A stretch of DNA of 64,000 bases, from assembly GCA_002343505.1 (NCBI GenBank), contig DDQZ01000103.1, positions 26,571 to 90,570 of the forward strand, given 5' to 3'. The translations under genes and the position numbers were made by a program. Shown piece by piece: positions 57,305 to 64,000 of the stretch (position 1 is its first letter; each line of letters starts with the position of its first letter). Source of the DNA: Verrucomicrobiaceae bacterium UBA2429. Lineage in GTDB: Bacteria; Verrucomicrobiota; Verrucomicrobiia; Verrucomicrobiales; Verrucomicrobiaceae. The notes under the pieces are model-generated. The model was not told the DNA's origin. It saw only the letters and a list, made by a program, of their open reading frames with translations, and did no database searches.

Positions 57305-59292
57305 CAGGATTTGCCTTTCACAGGCGGCAAAAAGGTGACCCGCAGCCGGCGCACCGCTCCGTCGAATGGCGTGCTGTTGGGATAATCCTTCACATTCAAA
57401 ATGCCGAAGCTCTGGCCGGCGGCGATGCCCTTCCCAGGGTTGCCTGGAAAGCCGTCAGTGAATGGCGCGCGCTCCAGGACCTCGCTGCGGCCCGGCTCCG
57501 CGAGGGAGATGAGGCCGTCGTAATCCAGCGTGGCACGCAACTGGCAGTGGCCTGCCTTGAGCGGGCTGATGGTGGCTGATCCGGCTTTGCCATTGATGAA
57601 AACCGTGAACGTGGGCGCGCTGTCCACGAGGTGGAGAACCCAGCCAAGTTTGGCGTCGCCATGCCCGACCAGGGTGCTGTCCATGTCCACCTCGGGATTG
57701 AAGTCGAAGGCCGCGTCCACAAAGACGCCGCGCCCGGCGAGCTTCGGGGACTCACCGGCGCTGAGTTCGTCCCCGATCTGCAGCTCCAGGTGCTCGGAGC
57801 CGTCCTGGCTGGGGCCTTTGACAATTTCACCCGCCGGGCGGCGAGCGCTCTGGAAGACTTTCGGAAAATGCGCTGCGAGCTCTTTTTTCACCGCCTCATG
57901 CTCCGGGAGCGACGCCAGATTCATCCACTCATTCGGATCGTTGTCGTGATCATACAGCTCCTCGCTGCCGTCCGCATAGCGGATGTAACGCCAGCGCCGG
58001 TCGCGTGCCGCGTAGCTGGCTTTGTCCGCCCCGCCCATGGCGGTGATGGCTGGCCGCGCGCGCTTTGCGGAGGGGTCTTTGAGCAGGGGCAGCAGGCTCT
58101 CGCCGTCGAGGTGCTTCGGCTTGGCGACCTTGAGCAGGTCGCAAACGGTCGGGTAAAGATCAAGCAGGGACACCGCCTCTCCGCTGACGCTGTCCGGCTT
58201 GGTGAGACCGGGCGCGTGAACGGTCAATGGCACATGCGTGGCCTCCTCCCAGAGTTTGCCTTTGTGCCACATCTGCTTCTCGCCGAGATACCAGCCGTGG
58301 TCGGAGGTGAAAATGACGATCGTGTTCTTCGCGTTCGGCCCCGACTCCAGCGCGGCGAGCAGCTCACCAAGCCGCGCGTCGCAAAAAGCCACGTTCGCCA
58401 GGTAGGCCTGCACGGCCTCGCGCCATTTGTCGCGCGCCAGAATGAGCGCGTGATGACCGCCCGGCTTCTCATGTCCTTTGGCAAAAGCAGGCACGTCGTC
58501 GAGATCGTCCGCGCGCGCCTCCGGCAGCACGATCTCGTCCAGCGGATGCTGGTCGAAATACTTGCGCGGCACATACCAGGGCGAGTGCGGCTTGTAGAGG
58601 CCCACGGCGAGGAAGAAAGGCTTCTTCTGTTTCTGCTTCAAGAAACCGCCCGCCCACTGCGTCACCGCGCCGTCGTCGGTCAGCTCGTCGGGAAGATCCA
58701 GCGCGCCCCAATCCCAGTGCCAGATGCCGAGGCCGTTGAAGTCCTGGCCGATGCGGACCTGCATTTCCGGGATCTGCACGCCGGGCGCGGGGAAGCGCTG
58801 CTCCCATGCAGCATCCTGCTCAAAGCCTCGCCGCCCCCCATGCCAGCCCGCCAGGCGCGCCTCGGGGCCGCCGTGGTTGGCGTGGAATATTTTTCCAGCC
58901 GCGGCGGTGAGGAAACCCATGTCGCGCAAATGCTCCGGAAGCGTGGCTTTTTCCGCAATCCGGATGCTGCGCCGCCAATCCTGCTCATTGCCAAAGACGC
59001 CGCTGGAGGAGGGCAGCATCCCTGACATGAGGCTTGCGCGGGAGGGATTGCACAGCGCGTAGCTGCAATGCGCGTTGGGAAATCTCATGCCCATGCGCGC
59101 CAGGCGGTCCATGTGCGGCGTAAGCGCCTGCGGATGCCCGCCCAGCCAGCCTGTGTAGTCGCGCAAGTCGTCGGCGATGATGAAGAGCACGTTCGGTTTG
59201 CCGTAAGCGGACTTGCTTTTCGGCGTGGCGGCTGATGCTGCCTGGAAAGCCGGCGCGCAGAGCAGAAGAATGAGCGTCCCTCGAAGAAGCAT
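57304..59292 (-). CDS. Exported sulfatase (iduronate-2-sulfatase-like)
   Basis: The start is the ATG at 59292 (MLLRGTLILLLCAPAFQAAS), giving a signal peptide and 662 residues. Sulfatase signatures include KPNVLFIIADDLRDYTGWLG and the formylglycine motif CNPSRASLMSGMLPSSSG at about residue 80, then GFLTAAAGKIFHANHGGPEA, PFFLAVGLYKPHSPWYVPRK, TIVIFTSDHGWYLGEKQMWH and SLLDLYPTVCDLLKVAKPKH. This is the arrangement of the iduronate-2-sulfatase group. The last ~150 residues form an extra beta-rich domain (LEHLELQIGDELSAG-like region onward) beyond the usual length. The enzyme should be periplasmic and act on a sulfated polysaccharide. Its stop overlaps the start of the O-antigen-ligase-like gene by one base. 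Confidence 0.92.
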   Translation of the reverse strand: MLLRGTLILLLCAPAFQAASAATPKSKSAYGKPNVLFIIADDLRDYTGWLGGHPQALTPHMDRLARMGMRFPNAHCSYALCNPSRASLMSGMLPSSSGVFGNEQDWRRSIRIAEKATLPEHLRDMGFLTAAAGKIFHANHGGPEARLAGWHGGRRGFEQDAAWEQRFPAPGVQIPEMQVRIGQDFNGLGIWHWDWGALDLPDELTDDGAVTQWAGGFLKQKQKKPFFLAVGLYKPHSPWYVPRKYFDQHPLDEIVLPEARADDLDDVPAFAKGHEKPGGHHALILARDKWREAVQAYLANVAFCDARLGELLAALESGPNAKNTIVIFTSDHGWYLGEKQMWHKGKLWEEATHVPLTVHAPGLTKPDSVSGEAVSLLDLYPTVCDLLKVAKPKHLDGESLLPLLKDPSAKRARPAITAMGGADKASYAARDRRWRYIRYADGSEELYDHDNDPNEWMNLASLPEHEAVKKELAAHFPKVFQSARRPAGEIVKGPSQDGSEHLELQIGDELSAGESPKLAGRGVFVDAAFDFNPEVDMDSTLVGHGDAKLGWVLHLVDSAPTFTVFINGKAGSATISPLKAGHCQLRATLDYDGLISLAEPGRSEVLERAPFTDGFPGNPGKGIAAGQSFGILNVKDYPNSTPFDGAVRRLRVTFLPPVKGKS

Positions 59293-59345
59293 CGGTTAAT
59301 TGAGCATCCAGCTCGCGGCTTGGCAAGGCATCGGCTTGGCGGAGA

Positions 59346-60809
59346 TCATGGCAGTTGCGCGAGCATTTTGCCCTCCGGGTCGAGGAGGGTGAGCCGGCCG
59401 CCCTCGGGCGTGACGGTGGCAATGAGGCCGTTGCTGCCCGTGTTGTTGAGCACCATGCTGCCGGCCTCGTCATACGCGGCCAGGGTGACACGCTGCATGC
59501 CGAGGTCGTTGTTGATGAGCATTCGCCCGCCGTGGTCCGTGCTGTGGAGTGTCATTAGGCGCGTGCCATCGTTCGAGCAAATGGCAAGCTCGCCGCCGAG
59601 CGGTCCGCCGGAGAGGGAGGCGATGCCGCCCTCCGCCTCCTTCAACCCGTAGGCGCAGATCACACCGCCGTGCTCCGTCCTGCCCGCCATCACCAGCGGC
59701 CTGCTGCCGTCCGTGACCATGAGACTGGGAGAGCCTTTGGCGACGGATGCCGAGATGTGGCAGGTCTCGTCATCCGGTGATGTCACCTTGACAAAAGCCG
59801 TCTCGTCATTGGCAAAAAGAAAAACACCCTCCGCCTTCGAGCCCCCCCTCATGCTCAGGCTGGAATGACTGCCAGGCGCGTGCCGAAGCGCCAGCGCTTC
59901 ATCCTCGCCATCTTTGAGAAAGACCAGCCCCGCCCCTCCGCCCAGCGCGGAAATGTCCACACGCTGCGCGCCCTTTTCATCGTGCAGTTCGATGCTGCTG
60001 CCGAAATCGCCGGCCAGCAGGCTCAGTCCGTCATTGCCGTCAGGAACCTTGCCGGGATGCATCTTGAGGCAGGAGATCAGTTCGCCGCACATCATGCTGA
60101 TGCTGTTTTTGTTTTCTTTGCTGTGAAGCATGAGGGAGCCGCCATCCGGCCCCATGCCCAGCACAGCGCCATCAGGCTGGGCTGGCGTGCCGGCAGCCAT
60201 AAATGAGGACGTGCCATCCGTGTGCAGTTTCAGAACCGTGGAGCCTTGCGCGCTGGCAAAGAGCAAATCGGTGGATGAAGCCTTCTCCTGCGCTCCCTGC
60301 CCTTCCTCACCGCCATCTTGATGGAAGAGCACGCCGCGCGTGCGTCCGTCGGGTTGCAGCACGGCCACGGAGCCGCCACCGGGCAGGGCGCGCATCACGG
60401 CACCCGGCGCGCCTTCCGCCCCCAGAACAGCCGCGAGGCCGTGATCATTTTGGACCATCAGTTCCAAACGTGTCTTCCAATCCCTGCCAAAGACCTGCAC
60501 ATGAGGCACGCCCTCCTCGTCCACACTTAGCCGGATGGCCGTGTGCATGTTGTGCTCCATGCCAGGGTAGTGCAGGTCAAAATACACGCCCTGCTGCCCC
60601 GCGCCCACATGCGCGGCGATTTGACGCCGGTCATGGGCGGGGCGCAGGGTGAAGTCGGTGCACTCCATGTAGACGCGCTCCACACCGTCATCATCCTCGT
60701 TATCCACCGTCACATAGCGGCTGATCCTGGCCAGCCTTGACTTTAGCTCGTCCAGCTCCGTCCGCATGGATGCCAATGTGTCTTTAAGTTGTTCAATCTC
60801 CTCGTTCAT
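59346..60809 (-). CDS. Coiled-coil protein with long glycine/aspartate-rich beta-repeat body
   Basis: The start is the ATG at 60809 (MNEEIEQLKDTLASMRTELD), giving 487 residues. The first ~40 residues form a coiled coil (LASMRTELDELKSRLARISR). After FTLRPAHDRRQIAAHVGAGQ the body repeats an approximately 20-30-residue strand-turn pattern with G-[SG]-[SV]-x-x-L-x-x-[DN]-G/E-G turns: GGGSVAVLQPDGRTRGVLFH, GGSLMLHSKENKNSISMMCG, GGRMLINNDLGMQRVTLAAY and EGGRLTLLDPEGKMLAQLP at the end. This resembles a beta-helix or trimeric beta-solenoid such as those of phage tail spikes. There is no signal peptide or membrane helix. Family not recognised; oligomeric via the coiled coil. It precedes the sulfatase by 53 bases. 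Confidence 0.65.
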   Translation of the reverse strand: MNEEIEQLKDTLASMRTELDELKSRLARISRYVTVDNEDDDGVERVYMECTDFTLRPAHDRRQIAAHVGAGQQGVYFDLHYPGMEHNMHTAIRLSVDEEGVPHVQVFGRDWKTRLELMVQNDHGLAAVLGAEGAPGAVMRALPGGGSVAVLQPDGRTRGVLFHQDGGEEGQGAQEKASSTDLLFASAQGSTVLKLHTDGTSSFMAAGTPAQPDGAVLGMGPDGGSLMLHSKENKNSISMMCGELISCLKMHPGKVPDGNDGLSLLAGDFGSSIELHDEKGAQRVDISALGGGAGLVFLKDGEDEALALRHAPGSHSSLSMRGGSKAEGVFLFANDETAFVKVTSPDDETCHISASVAKGSPSLMVTDGSRPLVMAGRTEHGGVICAYGLKEAEGGIASLSGGPLGGELAICSNDGTRLMTLHSTDHGGRMLINNDLGMQRVTLAAYDEAGSMVLNNTGSNGLIATVTPEGGRLTLLDPEGKMLAQLP

Positions 60810-60945
60810 AAACAGTGGTGGGTTGCCTTGGAATTTACCAGGGTGCCGGCTTGGCGCGCAAGCGGGATCGCCGGGTGCTGAGTGCTTGCGCGCAGCCTTG
60901 GACATTCCTGTTTTCCGGCACAAATATCCATCCAGCCCCCTGCGC

Positions 60946-62295
60946 ATGACCCGCCCGTGCCTCCATGTCTTCCTGGCCGCGCTCTTTTACGCCGGAGCTC
61001 CGGAGACGCGCGCTCATCCGCTCATGGCCGAGCCGGTCAATCATCCGCTCGTCTTCACCTTCGACCAGTTTTACCTGCCGGTGGATCCGGACGAGCACCT
61101 TGCAGGAGGTGGCCACCTCCTGCTCGCCGAGTTGAACTGCTCCGCCTGCCACGCCGCGCCTGATGCCTGGCGGCCTTGGCTGGCTCCAAAACCGGGCCCG
61201 CGCCTCGACGGTGTCGGCTCGCGCATGGATGCAGACATGCTTTGGCTTTTCATCCGCAGTCCCCAGCACTTGAAGAAAGGCACCCAGATGCCCGGACTAT
61301 TCTCCGGCGCGGAGGGAGACGAGGAAAAAGTCGAGGCGGTGGTGGAATTTCTCTCCGCCTCAACGTGGGACGCGCCGCAAATGCCCGCAGGTGACGCGAT
61401 GCGCGGACGCAACCTTTATCATGAAACCGGCTGCGTGGCCTGCCATGAACCCGCGTCCGACCACCGCCCGGCGAATGCGCCGGAGGATGCGGAGTTGGAC
61501 CGTCCCGGCAACGCCTCCGTGCCCGTCGTGCTCGCGGATGTCTGGCATCAAGACGCGCTCGCCGCCTTTTTGCATCAGCCGCTCGCCTTCCGGCCTGCGG
61601 GTCGCATGCCGGACATGCTGCTCACTTCGCAGGAGGCCGCGGACATCGCCGCCTATCTGCACCTCGGCCGCACCCAGCCCGGGAATGCCCTTCGCGCGGC
61701 CCTGCAGATCCCCCCGCAGGGCATTGAGCGCGGACGACAGGTCTTTCATGAGATGCGCTGCGCCGCCTGCCATGAGGCGCCCGGTTCGTCACGCGTCACG
61801 GCACCGTCATCACACCCCATGCGGACGCTAAGGCTTGATCAGGGCTGCCTCGCGGAGAGACAGACTTCGGGCATTCCCCGCTATGATTTGAACGACCTGC
61901 AAAAGCGCGCCCTGCGGCTGGCCCTCATCTCCCTGCAAGCGGGCGCGAGACCCGATCACCTGGCCACTCCCGCCCAACAAACCGACTGGCACATGACAAG
62001 ACTGAACTGCTACGCCTGCCACGACCGCGGCCACAAAGGCGGCCCCGAAGACCCCCGCGCGCTGTATTTCACCGGCACCGGCTCTGCCACCGGGCTGCCT
62101 GGAGGCAGCGCGCATCTGCCTCCGTCACTCGACCAAGCAGGCGCGAGGCTCGGACGTGAAGGCTTGGAGAAAATCCTTCTCGGTCCGCGCGCTCACGTCT
62201 CGTCTCACACGCGCATGCCGCTCTTTGGCGCCCCCCAAGTCCGGCCTCTCGTGGACTGGCTGCTGGAGACGGACAAGGGGATGCCCGCGCGCTGA
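60946..62295 (+). CDS. Exported multihaem c-type cytochrome (four CXXCH motifs)
   Basis: The start is the ATG at 60946 (MTRPCLHVFLAALFYAGAPE), giving a signal peptide and 449 residues. Four haem-binding motifs are present: CSACHAAPDAWRP (~residue 64), CVACHEPASDHRP (~164), CAACHEAPGSSRV (~272) and CYACHDRGHKGGP (~355). They are separated by cytochrome-c-like folds with methionine candidates such as GTQMPGLF, AGRMPDML and HTRMPLFG. FIRSPQHLKKGTQMPGLF and YLHLGRTQPGNALRA are typical surrounding segments. It is a periplasmic electron carrier of unknown partner, possibly linked to DUF1549/DUF1553-type pathways common in PVC bacteria. It diverges from the beta-repeat gene across a 136-base region. 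Confidence 0.85.
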   Translation: MTRPCLHVFLAALFYAGAPETRAHPLMAEPVNHPLVFTFDQFYLPVDPDEHLAGGGHLLLAELNCSACHAAPDAWRPWLAPKPGPRLDGVGSRMDADMLWLFIRSPQHLKKGTQMPGLFSGAEGDEEKVEAVVEFLSASTWDAPQMPAGDAMRGRNLYHETGCVACHEPASDHRPANAPEDAELDRPGNASVPVVLADVWHQDALAAFLHQPLAFRPAGRMPDMLLTSQEAADIAAYLHLGRTQPGNALRAALQIPPQGIERGRQVFHEMRCAACHEAPGSSRVTAPSSHPMRTLRLDQGCLAERQTSGIPRYDLNDLQKRALRLALISLQAGARPDHLATPAQQTDWHMTRLNCYACHDRGHKGGPEDPRALYFTGTGSATGLPGGSAHLPPSLDQAGARLGREGLEKILLGPRAHVSSHTRMPLFGAPQVRPLVDWLLETDKGMPAR

Positions 62296-62353
62296 CACGA
62301 GCGGCGCGAAACCGCCCTTGCCGCAGCGCGCGTGACGTGCCAGCATCAGCGCC

Positions 62354-62704
62354 ATGTCACCCGCCTTTTACCACATCGCCCACGTCGTCGGACTGATCTT
62401 CATCTTCACCGGATTCGGCGCCCTGCTCGCCGACACGGCTTCGCGCGCCGCCATGAAGTGGCATGGCATCGGCCTCATCATCAGCCTGGTTTCCGGCTTC
62501 GGTCTCGTCGCCAAACTGCAGCTACCCTACACTTCCACTTGGCTCCTGGTCAAAATGGGTCTCTGGCTTGTGCTCGGCTTCCTTCCGGTGCTGGCGCGGC
62601 GCAAGGTGCTGCCTGCGGGCGTGGTGGTGCTGATCGCCATCGTCATCGGGGGCGGCCTGGCTTTTCTCGGCTATCCCACAGGCGGTCGCGTGATGCTGCC
62701 CTAA
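62354..62704 (+). CDS. Small four-helix membrane protein (SirB-like)
   Basis: The 116-residue protein starts at the ATG at 62354. It is almost all membrane helix: YHIAHVVGLIFIFTGFGALL, WHGIGLIISLVSGFGLVAKL, TWLLVKMGLWLVLGFLPVLA and VVVLIAIVIGGGLAFLGYPT. The His near residue 7 in SPAFYHIAHVVGL and the short fold recall SirB or small DUF420-like membrane proteins, but this is only a resemblance. It lies 58 bases after the cytochrome stop on the same strand, so they may be co-transcribed, and it is convergent with the MgtE gene with 10 bases between stops. An association with haem or electron transport is possible, not shown. Confidence 0.6.
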   Translation: MSPAFYHIAHVVGLIFIFTGFGALLADTASRAAMKWHGIGLIISLVSGFGLVAKLQLPYTSTWLLVKMGLWLVLGFLPVLARRKVLPAGVVVLIAIVIGGGLAFLGYPTGGRVMLP

Positions 62705-62714
62705 GCCGCGAGGA

Positions 62715-63917
62715 TCAAACGACCAGCCAGCGGGCGAGGCCGAGGAAAAAACCCATGCTGACGATGTCGGTGGCGGTGGTGAGGAAGATGCTGCTGGCGG
62801 TGGCGGGGTCCGCGCCAAGGCGGCGCAGACCAAGCGGGATCATAGCCCCGCAAAGGCCGCTGACGATGCAACTGGCGACCATGGAAATGAAGACCACAAT
62901 GCCGAGCAGGACGGCTTTTTCATGGCCCTGCATGAGGGCATAACCCGTCATGCCCAGGCCGGCGGTCAGGCCCACTAGCGCGCCGTTGAGAAGGCCGAGC
63001 AACCCCTCTTTGATGACGAGGCGGCGCTCCTGCCCTGAGCCGATCTCCCCCAGCGTCAGCCCGCGAAGCGCGACGGCCAGTGCCTGGCAGCCCGTGTTTC
63101 CGGATTGACCCGCCATGACGGGAAGGAAGACCGCGAGAATGAGCACCTGGTCCAGAGTGTCCTGAAAAGCGCCAACCACGGCTCCGGCGGCGAAAGCGGT
63201 GAGAAGATTCACCTGGAGCCAGGGATGGCGCAGTTTCAAGCTGCGAAGAAGGGGGGTGGTGAGACGCTCCTCCTTCTCCACACCCATCATGGTTCCTGCC
63301 TGCGCGCTGATCTCGATGGCCCGCGCCTCGAAAAGGCTCTGGCCGCGCACGAGGCCGATGAGGTGACCTCCGGCATCGCAGACGGGATAAACCGGGTAGT
63401 GCCGGTTGACGGAAGCCTTCATGGCATCCGTCAGGGACATCTCCGGGCTAAGGGTGAACAGGCGCGTCCACATGACCTCGGAGAGCGGTTTGTCAGGGTC
63501 GCCGAGCATGAGATCGCGCATGACCAGGACACCAATGAGGCGGTTCTGCCCGTCGGTGACATAACCATAAGTGATGAACGCTTTTTTGGTCAGAACACGC
63601 AGGGCCTCGATGGTCTCGCGCACGGTCATCTGCGGACGGAAGACGGCCACGGGCGGCTCCATGAGCCAGCCGACGCTGTCCTCCGGGTATTCCTGGTTGC
63701 GCATCCACTGGCGGGCCTTATCCACCGGCGCGGCGGCAAGCACCTCGCAGCGTTTGCGCTCGCCCATCTCGGAGAGAATCTGCTGCGCGAGCATGGGGTT
63801 GACCTCGATGAGGGCGGTGGCTGCCTCCACAGGAGGCACTTCGGAAAGATGATCCGCCGCGTCATAAGGCGCGCGGCGGGTGAGATCGTCCGAAAGCGAT
63901 GAGGCGTTTTCCATCAT
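62715..63917 (-). CDS. mgtE: MgtE-type magnesium transporter
   Basis: The start is the ATG at 63917 (MMENASSLSDDLTRRAPYDA), giving 400 residues. An N-terminal MgtE_N-like helical domain (HLSEVPPVEAATALIEVNPM) is followed by two CBS domains (SVGWLMEPPVAVFRPQMTVR, LIGVLVMRDLMLGDPDKPLS, NRHYPVYPVCDAGGHLIGLV), then five membrane helices with the signature FLPVMAGQSGNTGCQALAVA and PATASSIFLTTATDIVSMGF, where the selectivity-filter aspartate lies in TTATD. The N-terminal domain is shorter than in longer MgtE proteins. It imports Mg2+ and is gated by cytoplasmic Mg2+ through the CBS domains. No M-box riboswitch was seen in the 83 bases upstream that are available. Confidence 0.93.
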   Translation of the reverse strand: MMENASSLSDDLTRRAPYDAADHLSEVPPVEAATALIEVNPMLAQQILSEMGERKRCEVLAAAPVDKARQWMRNQEYPEDSVGWLMEPPVAVFRPQMTVRETIEALRVLTKKAFITYGYVTDGQNRLIGVLVMRDLMLGDPDKPLSEVMWTRLFTLSPEMSLTDAMKASVNRHYPVYPVCDAGGHLIGLVRGQSLFEARAIEISAQAGTMMGVEKEERLTTPLLRSLKLRHPWLQVNLLTAFAAGAVVGAFQDTLDQVLILAVFLPVMAGQSGNTGCQALAVALRGLTLGEIGSGQERRLVIKEGLLGLLNGALVGLTAGLGMTGYALMQGHEKAVLLGIVVFISMVASCIVSGLCGAMIPLGLRRLGADPATASSIFLTTATDIVSMGFFLGLARWLVV

Positions 63918-64000
63918 TTGGGAAGGTGGGATGCGCGGATGATGTCACAAGTGGAAAACGCGCGTCGCACATCCATCCGTAAGCGTCATCCGAGACACCT

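Noticed and set aside
57631..59025. Long plus-strand open frame of 464 codons
   Set aside because: It is antisense to the iduronate-sulfatase-like gene, whose catalytic motifs are intact.

Overview
The window looks like a chromosomal segment of a high-GC Verrucomicrobia bacterium, probably Verrucomicrobiaceae (Prosthecobacter/Verrucomicrobium-like). That call is inferred from gene content: a PVC-type membrane-bound dehydrogenase with a C-terminal haem-binding domain, a DUF1501 protein, two sulfatases, a PQQ-type propeller with EF-hands, a TSP3-repeat protein and very large beta-rich envelope proteins. I see no rRNA, tRNA, CRISPR array, integrase or transposase. Many genes lack a Shine-Dalgarno sequence.

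Layout. 0-6 kb: the N-terminus of a Gfo/Idh/MocA oxidoreductase, a DoxX-like protein, a PQQ/EF-hand propeller protein, a small gene followed by a nucleotidyltransferase-like gene broken by one in-frame TAA, and a DUF1501 protein. 6-11.5 kb (+): an operon of three exported proteins (one a TSP3/zincin-like protein), then a ceramidase-like protein. 11.6-30.2 kb (-): a CPA2 antiporter, then, in transcription order, a 1172-aa and a 2761-aa envelope protein (overlapping by ATGA), an SGNH-hydrolase-like protein that has lost key residues, and a dehydrogenase/cytochrome c. Between the last two lies a 570-bp array of 27 dyad-symmetric units of 21 bp. 30.4-31.3 kb: a PPK2 polyphosphate kinase.

31.3-55.3 kb is a coherent block: esterase lipoprotein, OprB-like porin, DUF502 protein, secreted proteins, a DUF3313 lipoprotein, a beta-barrel, two DUF1254 proteins, two sensor kinases with near-identical transmitters, a FixJ-type and a single-domain response regulator, a DcaP-like porin, an alpha-carbonic anhydrase, a SYLF lipoprotein and an arylsulfatase. 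Seven copies of one 16-bp dyad occur here. In the direction of the downstream gene they read TTGGMCYWARGKCCAATRG, and six of the seven lie directly upstream of a gene. I found none in the intergenic regions of the rest of the window. I propose an envelope regulon driven by the two-component genes inside the block. Several leaders here also lack G for 18-41 nt before ATGAAA, suggesting Shine-Dalgarno-independent initiation.

55.4-64 kb: an O-antigen-ligase/TPR protein overlapping a sulfatase, a coiled-coil plus beta-repeat protein, a tetrahaem-motif cytochrome c, a small membrane protein and an MgtE magnesium transporter.

The best candidates for something undescribed are the 16-bp dyad regulon, the 27-unit array inside the SGNH/dehydrogenase locus, and the giant envelope-protein pair, which carries the same modular motif three times and an embedded signal-peptide-like segment at the midpoint of the larger protein.
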